Source: Alicyclobacillus sp. SO9 (lineage in GTDB: Bacteria > Bacillota > Bacilli > Alicyclobacillales > Alicyclobacillaceae). Taken from it: DNA of 64,000 bases. The translations under genes were made by a program, and so were the position numbers. Positions 1-7,301 of the stretch are shown here, piece after piece (the stretch's first letter is position 1; the number at the start of each line of letters is the position of its first letter). Under the pieces are notes generated by a model. That model was not told the DNA's origin, did not search any database, and was given only the letters and a program-made list of their open reading frames with translations. Location: the NCBI RefSeq assembly GCF_016406125.1, contig NZ_CP066339.1, positions 3,286,001 through 3,350,000 on the forward strand, in the 5' to 3' direction.

Positions 1-143
1 TCAACAGCTGCCTTTGCCCCCCGGCCGCGGCTGTGCAGACTGGACGGATTGCCATACTCACCCTCCAAGTGCCGTCGCATCACCTGTACCACAGAAGGAT
101 ACATCTCCGTCGTGGCTGCGTTGTCTAAATAGATGGCTTTCAT
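1..143 (-). CDS. Cysteine desulfurase (N-terminal fragment, runs off window)
   Basis: The first 47 codons of a NifS/IscS-type cysteine desulfurase are visible; the rest lies beyond position 1. The translated start reads MKAIYLDNAATTEMYPSV, followed by the GNPSSLHSRG stretch. The YLDNAATT and NPSS blocks are hallmarks of this PLP enzyme family, which takes sulfur from cysteine for tRNA thiolation or Fe-S assembly. The ATG at 143 is preceded by a GAGG-type ribosome binding site. It lies just downstream of the CymR-like regulator, the same order as cymR-yrvO in Bacillus, so it probably supplies sulfur for tRNA modification and is cotranscribed with cymR. The family call is firm; the exact subtype is inference. 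Confidence 0.88.
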   Translation of the reverse strand, partial: MKAIYLDNAATTEMYPSVVQVMRRHLEGEYGNPSSLHSRGRGAKAAV

Positions 144-228
144 ATGCTTAACCTCATCACCTGCCAAATTTCAATATCCGGGTCAAGTGGCTGCCGTGCA
201 TCACGTTGCAACAGTGAGGCGGCAACAC

Positions 229-639
229 CTAGATATAATACATAAAAGCACCGTCATATTCTTGCTTCATACCAACCAAGTCCTCAAGTGTGATGGATTC
301 CATCACATTCAGCAGGGACTTTCGTAAACGTCTCCATAACTCATCTAGTCCGTCTTCTACATCTTCGTCTACCAAAGTCAGGGGACCTTCCAGTGTAAGA
401 ATCAGGTCTGCCACGGTAATTTCCTGCTGGCTCTTCGCTAATACGTAGCCTCCGTAAGCCCCGCGAATGCTGCGCACAAACCCCGCATTGCGCAAAGGAG
501 CAATGAGTTGTTCAAGGTAGTGTTCAGACAAGTGTTGGCGTTCCGCGATTGATTTCAAGCTGACAGGAGAGGTCCCTTCATTCATGGCCAGATCCACCAT
601 TAGCATAAGTCCATAGCGGCCTTTGGTCGAAATCTTCAT
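229..639 (-). CDS. cymR: Rrf2-family regulator of cysteine metabolism, CymR type
   Basis: A 136-residue Rrf2 winged-helix protein. It begins MKISTKGRYGL and carries the helix-turn-helix block HLSEHYLEQL and the wing region SIRGAYGGYVLA, which closely resemble what I recall of Bacillus CymR. The three-cysteine Fe-S cluster of IscR is absent, and no cysteine is seen in the protein at all, which argues for CymR rather than IscR. CymR represses cysteine and sulfur uptake genes, in Bacillus acting with O-acetylserine sulfhydrylase. The ATG overlaps the rarA stop codon as ATGA (636-639), so translation is probably coupled. A cysteine desulfurase gene follows, as in Bacillus. Confidence 0.9.
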   Translation of the reverse strand: MKISTKGRYGLMLMVDLAMNEGTSPVSLKSIAERQHLSEHYLEQLIAPLRNAGFVRSIRGAYGGYVLAKSQQEITVADLILTLEGPLTLVDEDVEDGLDELWRRLRKSLLNVMESITLEDLVGMKQEYDGAFMYYI

Positions 640-1928
640 CCCTGTGACTCCCCTTTATCCTTGGATTCCTCTGTGTAATAATGACGCGGTTCAAGGTCCT
701 GAGGCCAATAGCTCTGCTCTACATAGTGCCCTGGGTAATCGTGAGGATACAAGTAGCCCTCGCCATGCCCTAACCGAGCAGCGCCGCTGTATCCTGTGCC
801 TCGTAAGTGCAGCGGAACGGATAAGGAAACACCGGATTCAACATCTTCAAGGGCTTTGTTAATAGCAGTATACGCCCGATTGGACTTTGCAGTCGACGCT
901 AAATAGGCCGTCGCCTCTGCCAACGGGATGCGTCCTTCCGGCATCCCAATTGCCTCAATTGCGTGATAGGCGGCCACAGCAATGGACAGTCCTTGCGGAT
1001 CGGCCATACCAATATCCTCACTGGCAAGGATAATCAACCTTCGTGCAATGAATTTCGGGTCCTCTCCACCCGCTATCATTTTGGCAAGCCAAAACATTGC
1101 CGCATCGGGATTGGATCCTCGAACAGATTTAATGAACGCTGAAATTGTATCGTAGTGTTCATCGCCTGATTTGTCATACAACACTTGCTTTTGCTGCAAA
1201 ATGGACTGAACCTGTTCCAGAGACACATCCACGCCGCCGTCCGCTCCAACGGGCGCTGACAATGCTACCATTTCCAGAGCATTGAGCGACCTCCGCGCGT
1301 CACCGCCGCTCATTTGAATGAGCCAGTTTTCGGCTTCCTCACTTAGACGAACGTGCAGCTTTCCGAGACCGCGTTCCTCATCTGCCAAAGCCCGGTGCAG
1401 GAGGCTGCGAATGCCGTCAACGCTAATGTGACGAAGCCGAAAAATATGCGATCTCGATAAAAGCGCGTTATTAACCGACGTATATGGATTTTCTGTCGTT
1501 GCCCCAATCAGGGTTATCAGGCCCGCTTCGACGTGAGGCAAAAGGGCATCCTGCTGCATTTTATTAAAGCGGTGGATCTCGTCGATGAACACAATGGTTT
1601 TACGACTATACATAGCCTGTGCTTCCCTAGATTCTTCTACGGCCTTGCGAATATCAGCGACCCCGGAGGTCACCGCATTGATGACTTCAAAGCGGGCTTT
1701 GGTCAGATTGGCAATGACCTTTGCCAGAGAAGTCTTTCCGGTACCTGGGGGTCCCCAAAAAATCAACGACACGAGCCTGTCAGTTTCTATCACACGCCGC
1801 AACATGGTTCCGGGTCCAACGACATCCTCCTGACCTACCAACTCATCCAGCGACTGCGGTCGCATTCGATATGCCAGCGGAGCCGTCTCTTCTGCTTCTC
1901 TTTGCGCTTGATAGCTGAACAAGTCCAT
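636..1928 (-). CDS. rarA: Replication-associated recombination AAA+ ATPase RarA/MgsA
   Basis: A 430-residue AAA+ protein of the RarA (MgsA/WRNIP1) family, which acts at stalled replication forks. Visible signatures are the start RMRPQSLDELVGQ, Walker A GPPGTGKTS near residue 60, Walker B IVFIDEIHRFNK, sensor 1 GATTENPY, and the family C-terminal block (GYKYPH-like) seen here as GEGYLYPHDYPGHYV. The length matches the family. It overlaps cymR by four bases downstream and follows the threonine aldolase gene by a few bases. In Bacillus the equivalent gene (yrvN) also sits directly upstream of cymR, so the synteny supports the call. Confidence 0.93.
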   Translation of the reverse strand: MDLFSYQAQREAEETAPLAYRMRPQSLDELVGQEDVVGPGTMLRRVIETDRLVSLIFWGPPGTGKTSLAKVIANLTKARFEVINAVTSGVADIRKAVEESREAQAMYSRKTIVFIDEIHRFNKMQQDALLPHVEAGLITLIGATTENPYTSVNNALLSRSHIFRLRHISVDGIRSLLHRALADEERGLGKLHVRLSEEAENWLIQMSGGDARRSLNALEMVALSAPVGADGGVDVSLEQVQSILQQKQVLYDKSGDEHYDTISAFIKSVRGSNPDAAMFWLAKMIAGGEDPKFIARRLIILASEDIGMADPQGLSIAVAAYHAIEAIGMPEGRIPLAEATAYLASTAKSNRAYTAINKALEDVESGVSLSVPLHLRGTGYSGAARLGHGEGYLYPHDYPGHYVEQSYWPQDLEPRHYYTEESKDKGESQG

Positions 1929-1935
1929 TCTTGCT

Positions 1936-2979
1936 TTATCTCTCCTCTGTCATCACTCTCTGAACAACCTGTTTAGCGGCGGCAATATCAACTGTAGACA
2001 CGTCATGATGCGTTACAAAGCGCACGCGCTTGGCACCAAATCCGTTGGCCAGAACGCCGTGACGCTTCAAGGCAGAAACAAATGCAGTTGTGTCCACGCT
2101 CTGCTCCAATTCAACAATCACAATATTCGTATCCACTTTATCAGGGTTTACAGCAATTCCCTCAATCTCCGCCAAACCGTTTGCAAGTTTCTTGGCATTG
2201 TCGTGGTCATCCTTCAGTCTGCTGCGCATTTCTTCTAATGCAATGAGTCCTGGCGCGGCAATGACACCTGCCTGACGCAATCCGCCACCAAGTCTCTTCC
2301 TCCATTTTCTGCAACTTTCTATAAATTCGCGGGAACCGAGAACCAATGAGCCAATTGGTGCACACAAGCCTTTTGAGAGACAAATTTGAACCGTATCCGC
2401 ATAGGCAGCAATCTCTCTTGGAGGCATATCGAGTGCAACGGCCGCATTAAACAGGCGGGCACCATCCATATGTACAGGAATTCCATAACTGTCTGCCACT
2501 TTTCGCAAGTCCTGTAAGTCCCTGATTGGCAGTACAGCCCCCCCTGCACGGTTGTGTGTATCTTCAACAGTAATCAGCGCAGTACGCGGTTGATGGATAT
2601 CTGTGTCATCTCGAATGGCAGCTTCAACGGCTGCCGCACTCATACTTCCTCGATGACCTGCTACTTGTCTGATTTGTGCGCCAGTAAAAACGGACACCGC
2701 TGCAGCCTCATACATAAACACATGGGATTCAGCCTCGGCAATGACTTCTTCTCCGGTTTTCACATGACTTGCTATAGCTACTTGATTTCCCTGGGTACCG
2801 CTTGTCACGAACAAAGCGGCCTCTTTTCCCAGCAGGTCTGCAGCTGTCTCCTCCAGCTGGAGAACAGTCGGGTCTTCACCGTAGACATCATCGCCGACTT
2901 GTGCGCTAGCCATCGCTTCACGCATGGCTTGAGTCGGTTGAGTCACCGTATCACTGCGTAAATCAATCAGTTTATCCAC
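1936..2979 (-). CDS. ltaE: Low-specificity L-threonine aldolase
   Basis: A 347-residue fold-type I PLP enzyme that splits threonine or allo-threonine into glycine and acetaldehyde. The N terminus reads [13 protein letters not shown] followed by [10 protein letters not shown], both diagnostic of the family. The PLP lysine is in [12 protein letters not shown] near residue 203. I chose a GTG start at 2979 because a GGAGG motif lies seven bases upstream; the longer open frame runs back into the 6S RNA gene and is not credible as protein. It lies between the 6S RNA and rarA, an extra gene compared with the Bacillus order. It may share transcripts with rarA-cymR, since only seven bases separate it from rarA. 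Confidence 0.9.
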   Translation of the reverse strand: MDKLIDLRSDTVTQPTQAMREAMASAQVGDDVYGEDPTVLQLEETAADLLGKEAALFVTSGTQGNQVAIASHVKTGEEVIAEAESHVFMYEAAAVSVFTGAQIRQVAGHRGSMSAAAVEAAIRDDTDIHQPRTALITVEDTHNRAGGAVLPIRDLQDLRKVADSYGIPVHMDGARLFNAAVALDMPPREIAAYADTVQICLSKGLCAPIGSLVLGSREFIESCRKWRKRLGGGLRQAGVIAAPGLIALEEMRSRLKDDHDNAKKLANGLAEIEGIAVNPDKVDTNIVIVELEQSVDTTAFVSALKRHGVLANGFGAKRVRFVTHHDVSTVDIAAAKQVVQRVMTEER

Positions 2980-3044
2980 GTTCCAGCCTCCATCTCCCAC
3001 TTTAGGTCTGTCTCTCCCGTCTGTCTTCACAGTGCTCATTATAC

Positions 3045-3072
3045 AATAAAAAACGGTACCTTTAGGTACCGT
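3045..3072 (-). terminator. Rho-independent terminator of the 6S RNA gene
   Basis: Perfect 8-bp stem ACGGTACC / GGTACCGT with a four-base loop (3053-3072), followed on the minus strand by a run of six T. It ends the 6S transcript before the threonine aldolase gene. Confidence 0.9.
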
Positions 3073-3280
3073 CTCATTGTACACGCAATGCCCCGCCCAT
3101 GCCGTGAAACCCATAGTTTTGAACCTGCTCTCGCAGGTGGGTGCCCTGCTCAACCGAATGCAGAGTCCCGTAACGGGCATTCGCACGCGACCGAGACACA
3201 GGCTCCCTCGTTTTGGGTGTTGGCTCAAAACGAAAAGGGTTCGCACCAACAGCGCAGGGCGCTGTGTCAATCAACTTCTG
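3046..3280 (-). ncRNA. ssrS: 6S RNA
   Basis: The region folds as a long interrupted hairpin typical of 6S RNA, the regulator that binds housekeeping RNA polymerase. A closing stem pairs a 5' segment ATTGACAC(A)GC-GCCC (about 3256-3270) with a 3' segment GGGC-(ATT)-GC-GTGT-(A)-CAAT (about 3075-3095). A second stem pairs GTG-AACCC with GGGTTTCAC. A terminal hairpin GCGAATGC..GCATTCGG and the small CCTGC-GAGA-GCAGG hairpin complete the shape. The 3' end is a strong terminator (3045-3072) and a promoter precedes it (3286-3314). In Bacillus a 6S gene also lies next to aspS. The fold is by eye; ends are approximate. Confidence 0.82.
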
Positions 3281-3285
3281 TAGTT

Positions 3286-3314
3286 ATGTTACCACCATTG
3301 CAAGGCGAAGGCAA
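3286..3314 (-). promoter_or_regulatory. Sigma-A type promoter of the 6S RNA
   Basis: On the minus strand a -35 box TTGCCT (3309-3314), 17 bp spacer ending in TGG, and -10 box TAACAT (3286-3291). Predicted start is near 3280, just before the 5' strand of the 6S closing stem. Confidence 0.6.
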
Positions 3315-3319
3315 CACTG

Positions 3320-3342
3320 AGATGCCTCTTTTGCAGGCATCT
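3320..3342 (-). terminator. Hairpin downstream of aspS
   Basis: Stem AGATGCCT / AGGCATCT with a seven-base loop, between the aspS stop (3429) and the 6S promoter. No T tract follows, so it may be an RNA 3' end or processing stop rather than a classic terminator. Confidence 0.45.
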
Positions 3343-3428
3343 GACTTTCCATATTCAGGAACCCATATGTGTTTACACAAGTTGCCTCAAACGCCAAAAG
3401 TCTACTCGCTGTACGTGACCAAATGAAA

Positions 3429-5243
3429 CTAACCGTTCACCTGCTGGGCTTCACTTTTCTCGATTTCAAGACTCAACGTATGCAACTGCTCTGAGCTGAC
3501 TGGAGCCGGTGCATGAATCATCAAGTCACTGCCGCGGGACGTCTTGGGAAAAGCAATAGAGTCCCGGATGGAATTGCGCCCGCCCATCAACATCACAATC
3601 CTGTCGATACCAAGGGCAATCCCGCCATGTGGAGGCGTCCCATACTCAAATGCGTTGAGCAAAAAACCGAACTGCTCATACGCTTCTTCCTTCGTGAAAC
3701 CCAAAGCCGAGAACATCCGTTCCTGAATGTCACGGCGGTAGATACGCATGCTGCCGCCGCCAATCTCGTATCCGTTCAGCACCATGTCGTATGCAGCCGC
3801 TCGAACACTCCCCGGGTCCGTGTCGAGCAGATGTAAATCCTCTTCACGCGGCATGGTGAATGGATGATGCTCTGCAACGTAACGTCCCAAATCCTCGTCG
3901 TAACTGACCAGAGGGAAATCTGTGACCCACAAAAAACGAAACTCATTGGGGTCGGTCAGTTCAAGGTCTTGCCCAAGCTTTTGTCGCAGCGCTCCCAGGC
4001 CCTGCCTGACCGTCTTTTTGCTGGCTGCAGCAATGAGAATTAGGTCACCTTTGTCTGCTCCGAGAGCAGTTGCAATCTGCTGCAACTGCTCTTCGCTGAA
4101 GAACTTTTGAATGGACGATTTAATCTGGCCATCCTGCACAGCAATGGTTGCCAACCCTTTTAATCCATATTGCTTGACGAAATCTGTCAAGGCGTCCGTC
4201 TGTTTGCGCGAATACCCGGCACATGACGGTGCCACCAGAGCCCTTACGACACCTCCATCCTCCAAAGCAGACGTAAATACTTTAAAGTCTGTGTCTTGAA
4301 CAAGGTGGCTAATGTCCTGAATCTCCATGCCAAACCGTAAGTCCGGTTTATCTGACCCATACCTGTCCATAGCATCTTCATAAGACAGGCGCGCGAACGG
4401 GACTGGAATGTCTTTCTTCAGCACCTTTGCGAAGACTTCCTTCATCATGCCTTCCATCATGGCCTGAAATTCATGCAGCGGAATAAACGATTGCTCGATG
4501 TCAACCTGTGTAAACTCAGGCTGTCTGTCCGCCCGCAGGTCTTCATCCCGAAAGCATCGCGCCACTTGATAATATCGCTCAAGTCCGGAAACCATCAGAA
4601 GTTGCTTGAAGAGTTGGGGACTTTGGGGCAACGCGTAAAACTCACCCGGCTGAAGCCTTGACGGGACCAAATAGTCCCTGGCGCCCTCAGGAGTGCTCTT
4701 AGTGAGCACCGGTGTCTCCACTTCAACGAACGATTCATCATCCAGATACAGCCGCATCGCCCGGATCACCTGGTGCCGCAATCGGAGCATTTTCTGCATT
4801 TCCGGCCGACGCAAGTCCAGATAGCGGTGTCGCAAGCGCACTGACTCGTCTGCATCGATACCGTCCTGAATGTAAAACGGCGGTGTTTTTGACTTATTCA
4901 GCACGGTTACATCCATTACAGTAACTTCAATATGCCCTGTCGCAATCTTGGCATTGACTGCATTTTCGTCTCGCTCTACAAGGATTCCGCGCACGGCGAC
5001 CACGAACTCGCTGCGCAACTGATTGGCTGTAGACAAGGCATCTGCCGGTGTCCCCTTGCTGGTGTCAAATACCAGTTGGACAATTCCAGACCTATCGCGA
5101 AGGTCAATGAAAACGATACTTCCCAAATCCCGGCGACGCTGTACCCAGCCGTTCAAAACAACCTCCGTCCCTGAAGGCACATTTACTGTTTCCACGGCCA
5201 AGTGTGACCTGACAAACTTGCTTTTATCATTTGCCTGATTCAT
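3429..5243 (-). CDS. aspS: Aspartyl-tRNA synthetase
   Basis: A 604-residue class II aminoacyl-tRNA synthetase of the bacterial AspRS type. The N-terminal OB-fold anticodon domain contains GWVQRRRDLGSIVFIDLRDR. Class II motif 2 is CFRDEDLRADRQPEFTQ, the inserted bacterial GAD domain occupies the middle, and motif 3 is GGIALGIDRIVMLM. Length fits the bacterial enzyme. The ATG at 5243 has an AAGGGG ribosome binding site and lies one base after the hisS stop, so hisS and aspS form one operon, as in Bacillus. Expression should therefore follow the histidine T-box upstream of hisS. Whether the enzyme is discriminating (Asp only) cannot be decided by eye. Confidence 0.96.
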   Translation of the reverse strand: MNQANDKSKFVRSHLAVETVNVPSGTEVVLNGWVQRRRDLGSIVFIDLRDRSGIVQLVFDTSKGTPADALSTANQLRSEFVVAVRGILVERDENAVNAKIATGHIEVTVMDVTVLNKSKTPPFYIQDGIDADESVRLRHRYLDLRRPEMQKMLRLRHQVIRAMRLYLDDESFVEVETPVLTKSTPEGARDYLVPSRLQPGEFYALPQSPQLFKQLLMVSGLERYYQVARCFRDEDLRADRQPEFTQVDIEQSFIPLHEFQAMMEGMMKEVFAKVLKKDIPVPFARLSYEDAMDRYGSDKPDLRFGMEIQDISHLVQDTDFKVFTSALEDGGVVRALVAPSCAGYSRKQTDALTDFVKQYGLKGLATIAVQDGQIKSSIQKFFSEEQLQQIATALGADKGDLILIAAASKKTVRQGLGALRQKLGQDLELTDPNEFRFLWVTDFPLVSYDEDLGRYVAEHHPFTMPREEDLHLLDTDPGSVRAAAYDMVLNGYEIGGGSMRIYRRDIQERMFSALGFTKEEAYEQFGFLLNAFEYGTPPHGGIALGIDRIVMLMGGRNSIRDSIAFPKTSRGSDLMIHAPAPVSSEQLHTLSLEIEKSEAQQVNG

Positions 5244-5244
5244 G

Positions 5245-6528
5245 TTAAACCCCTTTCTGGCCGCGAGGCTCAGTCATCTGTGCAGTCACAATTTCCATCA
5301 TCTGTTCTACCGGAACTGTCTCTTGCTCTCCTGATGCCAAATTCTTCAGCGTCACCGTGCCGGCATTCACTTCGTCTTCCCCCGCTACAGCCACAAACTT
5401 TGCCCGTGCCCTATCGGCTGCCTTAAACTGCGCCTTCAGGCTGCGTTTCAAATAGTCTCGGTCAGACTGAATTCCACGCTCCCGAAGCGACTGCACCAAC
5501 TTTGTTGCATAGGACTCAGCGGTCTCGTCAGCGAGCGCGACGTAAACATCCATACCTGCTTTATCTTCTGACCGCTTCCCTTGTTCTTCAAGCAGCAAAA
5601 TGGCTCGCTCCACGCCTCCAGCAAAGCCAATCCCCGGCGTCTCTGGTCCGCCTACGTCTGCTACTAGTGAGTTATACCGCCCGCCGCCAGACACGGTGCC
5701 GAAGTCTTGTGCAGTGACTTCCCAGGCAGTCCTGGTGTAGTAGTCAAGTCCACGAACAAGCATTTCATTAATCTTGTAGGGTACGAGAAGCACATCCAGA
5801 TGGCGTTTTACATCATCAAAGTGTTCAGCACAGTCATCGCAAAGGGAGTCAAGAATGGTTGGTGCTCCCGCTTTTTCAAGAACCATGTGACAGCTTTTAT
5901 TTTTGCAGTCGAAGATCCGCAGGGGATTGCGTTCCAGCCTGTCCTGACAGTCCTTACACAGCTCCTCGCGGTATGGCGTGAGGGCAGCGATCATCGCTTC
6001 CTTGTGCTTTGGACGACAGATTGGGCACCCCACGCTGTTTAACTCAACCGTTAAATCGGAAGCACCTGCGCGAGTCAAAATATCCATGTTTAGAGCAATG
6101 ACTTCCGCATCCAACGCAGGGCTGTCCGTTCCGAACACCTCACATCCGTACTGGTGCAACTGCCGCAACCGTCCCTTTTGCGGCTTTTCGTAGCGAAACA
6201 TGGGACCAATGTAATACAGTTTAGAAATACCAGGCTGACCGTACAGCTTATTTTCCACGTACGCCCGTACCACTCCGGCTGTCCCCTCAGGCCGAAGGGT
6301 AACACTGCGTCCGCCTCGGTCCGTGAAGGTGTACATTTCCTTCTCGACAATATCCGTGGTCTCTCCTACACCGCGCTGAAACAACTCGGTGTGCTCGAAA
6401 ATGGGCGTACGAACTTCGGCATAGTTGTACGTCTGGAATACCTGGCTTGCAATCTTCTCGAGTAGCTGCCAGGATTTTGACTGCTCCGGCAACAAATCAG
6501 CTGTGCCGCGCGGTCTTTGAGTCAACAT
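5245..6528 (-). CDS. hisS: Histidyl-tRNA synthetase
   Basis: A 427-residue class II HisRS. Visible motifs are RPRGTADLLPEQ at the N terminus, TLRPEGTAGVVRAY, motif 2 FRYEKPQKGRLRQLHQYG, the HisRS-specific GLDYYTRTAWEV (histidine A) and motif 3 PGIGFAGGVERAI. The C-terminal anticodon domain follows. I start it at ATG 6528, which has AGGTGG a few bases upstream; the longer frame extends into the T-box terminator. It is the first gene of the hisS-aspS operon and is preceded by a roughly 440-base leader with a T-box, so uncharged tRNA-His should induce it. Confidence 0.96.
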   Translation of the reverse strand: MLTQRPRGTADLLPEQSKSWQLLEKIASQVFQTYNYAEVRTPIFEHTELFQRGVGETTDIVEKEMYTFTDRGGRSVTLRPEGTAGVVRAYVENKLYGQPGISKLYYIGPMFRYEKPQKGRLRQLHQYGCEVFGTDSPALDAEVIALNMDILTRAGASDLTVELNSVGCPICRPKHKEAMIAALTPYREELCKDCQDRLERNPLRIFDCKNKSCHMVLEKAGAPTILDSLCDDCAEHFDDVKRHLDVLLVPYKINEMLVRGLDYYTRTAWEVTAQDFGTVSGGGRYNSLVADVGGPETPGIGFAGGVERAILLLEEQGKRSEDKAGMDVYVALADETAESYATKLVQSLRERGIQSDRDYLKRSLKAQFKAADRARAKFVAVAGEDEVNAGTVTLKNLASGEQETVPVEQMMEIVTAQMTEPRGQKGV

Positions 6529-6615
6529 GCTCTCCACCTCTTTCGACAATCTAGCAACATTTTGTTTCCTTTTCTCTATCTCATTGCTGTCCTGAAGGGT
6601 TGTTTCATGACAAAT

Positions 6616-6661
6616 AAAAAACGCCTTCGCCGCCTGTCTTCCAGACAGGGACGAGAAGCGT
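6616..6661 (-). terminator. T-box leader terminator
   Basis: A long imperfect hairpin between ACGCTTCTCGTC and GGCGAAGGCGT, with an internal CTGTCT-AGACAG pairing, then TTTTTTATT on the minus strand. It forms when tRNA-His is charged. Confidence 0.8.
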
Positions 6662-6759
6662 TGCTTCCGTGGTGCCACCCTTGTTCAGACAAAAGCCAAA
6701 TCAGGCTTTGTCCCTCACATCGCGTAACGTGCGAAGTGCGCCATGCGCTTGGGACCTTC

Positions 6760-6803
6760 GATACCTGTCAGTATGATACCTGTCAGTATGATACCTGTCA
6801 GTA
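6760..6803 (-). repeat. Three tandem 15-bp repeats inside the T-box leader
   Basis: The plus-strand unit GATACCTGTCAGTAT occurs three times in direct succession (6760, 6775, 6790; the last copy changes only at its end). Each unit can form a small ATAC/GTAT hairpin. It lies between stem I and the T-box core. Confidence 0.95.
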
Positions 6804-6973
6804 AGAAGACCGTTGACGCAGGTTCTCAGAGGTGTCCTTCACGACCGGGGGCCAACCTGCTTCCAGCCTTGGCAGGTTTCTCTTTGGACCACCTGTTTCC
6901 GCTACTTTTCCTCATCATTGAATCCACTTTTCAGCTTTTTGCAACAACTTGCGTTTGAATCTTATTTGCGGGA

Positions 6974-7002
6974 ATTATACCCGTCGAACGGCAGCATGTC
7001 AA
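6974..7002 (-). promoter_or_regulatory. Consensus sigma-A promoter of hisS-aspS
   Basis: Perfect TTGACA (6997-7002) and TATAAT (6974-6979) separated by 17 bp on the minus strand. The predicted start near 6967 gives a leader of about 440 bases that holds the T-box. It lies directly after the stop of the small ORF at 7011. Confidence 0.9.
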
Positions 7003-7010
7003 TATCTTTG

Positions 7011-7184
7011 CTAACCCCTGCGCAATTGCCCTGTCACTGACGGACGTTCTTTCGGCTCATACGAAACAGTTTGAATGGTTCTGATACATTCTTGCAGGGC
7101 CACTGAACGCACGCCCCAAAAATCCATTGCACCGTCGTCCTGCAACATCTGCTGCCGGTACTCTTCCAATTCGGTTCGTCGCAT
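7011..7184 (-). CDS. Small 57-residue protein of unknown function
   Basis: An unrecognised ORF of 57 codons with a good GGGAGG ribosome binding site seven bases before its ATG. The sequence begins MRRTELEEYRQQMLQDDG and continues with a DFWGVRSVALQEC segment. The N-terminal half is charged and probably helical, and there is no signal peptide or membrane segment. It lies 117 bases after selA and ends just before the hisS promoter, so it may be the last gene of a selA transcript. Sensible composition and a strong ribosome binding site support it, but no homologue comes to mind. Confidence 0.6.
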   Translation of the reverse strand: MRRTELEEYRQQMLQDDGAMDFWGVRSVALQECIRTIQTVSYEPKERPSVTGQLRRG

Positions 7185-7301
7185 GGTTCATCCTCCCAAA
7201 ACCTCGTGCAGTCATGATGCACCACTTCTGGCAAAACGCGCGGCCGTTTTGCTGTGGGCAGGAAAACTGCTGTTGTATAGGATGAACATTGCTGCCGCAG
7301 C

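Larger units (their letters stand above)
6616..6930 (-). promoter_or_regulatory. T-box leader (histidine specifier) of hisS-aspS
   Basis: The minus strand carries the T-box core AGGGTGGCACCACGG at 6667-6682. It is followed by a terminator hairpin (6621-6661) and a T run (6616-6620) that competes with the antiterminator. Upstream, a stem I region begins near 6916 with GATGAGG and AGTA motifs and an apical GCTGGAAG loop. The 3' side of the specifier region reads GGACACC, giving a CAC histidine codon that fits the downstream gene. Three 15-bp repeats sit between stem I and the antiterminator. The T-box class is firm; exact stem boundaries and specifier position are by eye. Confidence 0.9.

Noticed and set aside
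229-639. IscR (Fe-S sensing) instead of CymR
   Set aside because: The cysteine trio needed for the cluster is missing.
3074-3274. ORFs on both strands of the 6S region, and the long N-terminal extension of threonine aldolase
   Set aside because: The sequence folds as a structured RNA with its own promoter and terminator; the GTG start at 2979 has a proper ribosome binding site.
7205-7270. Bacterial SECIS-like hairpin (GCAAAACG..CGTTTTGC) downstream of selA
   Set aside because: A hairpin exists, but no in-frame TGA with a plausible selenoprotein is found beside it.
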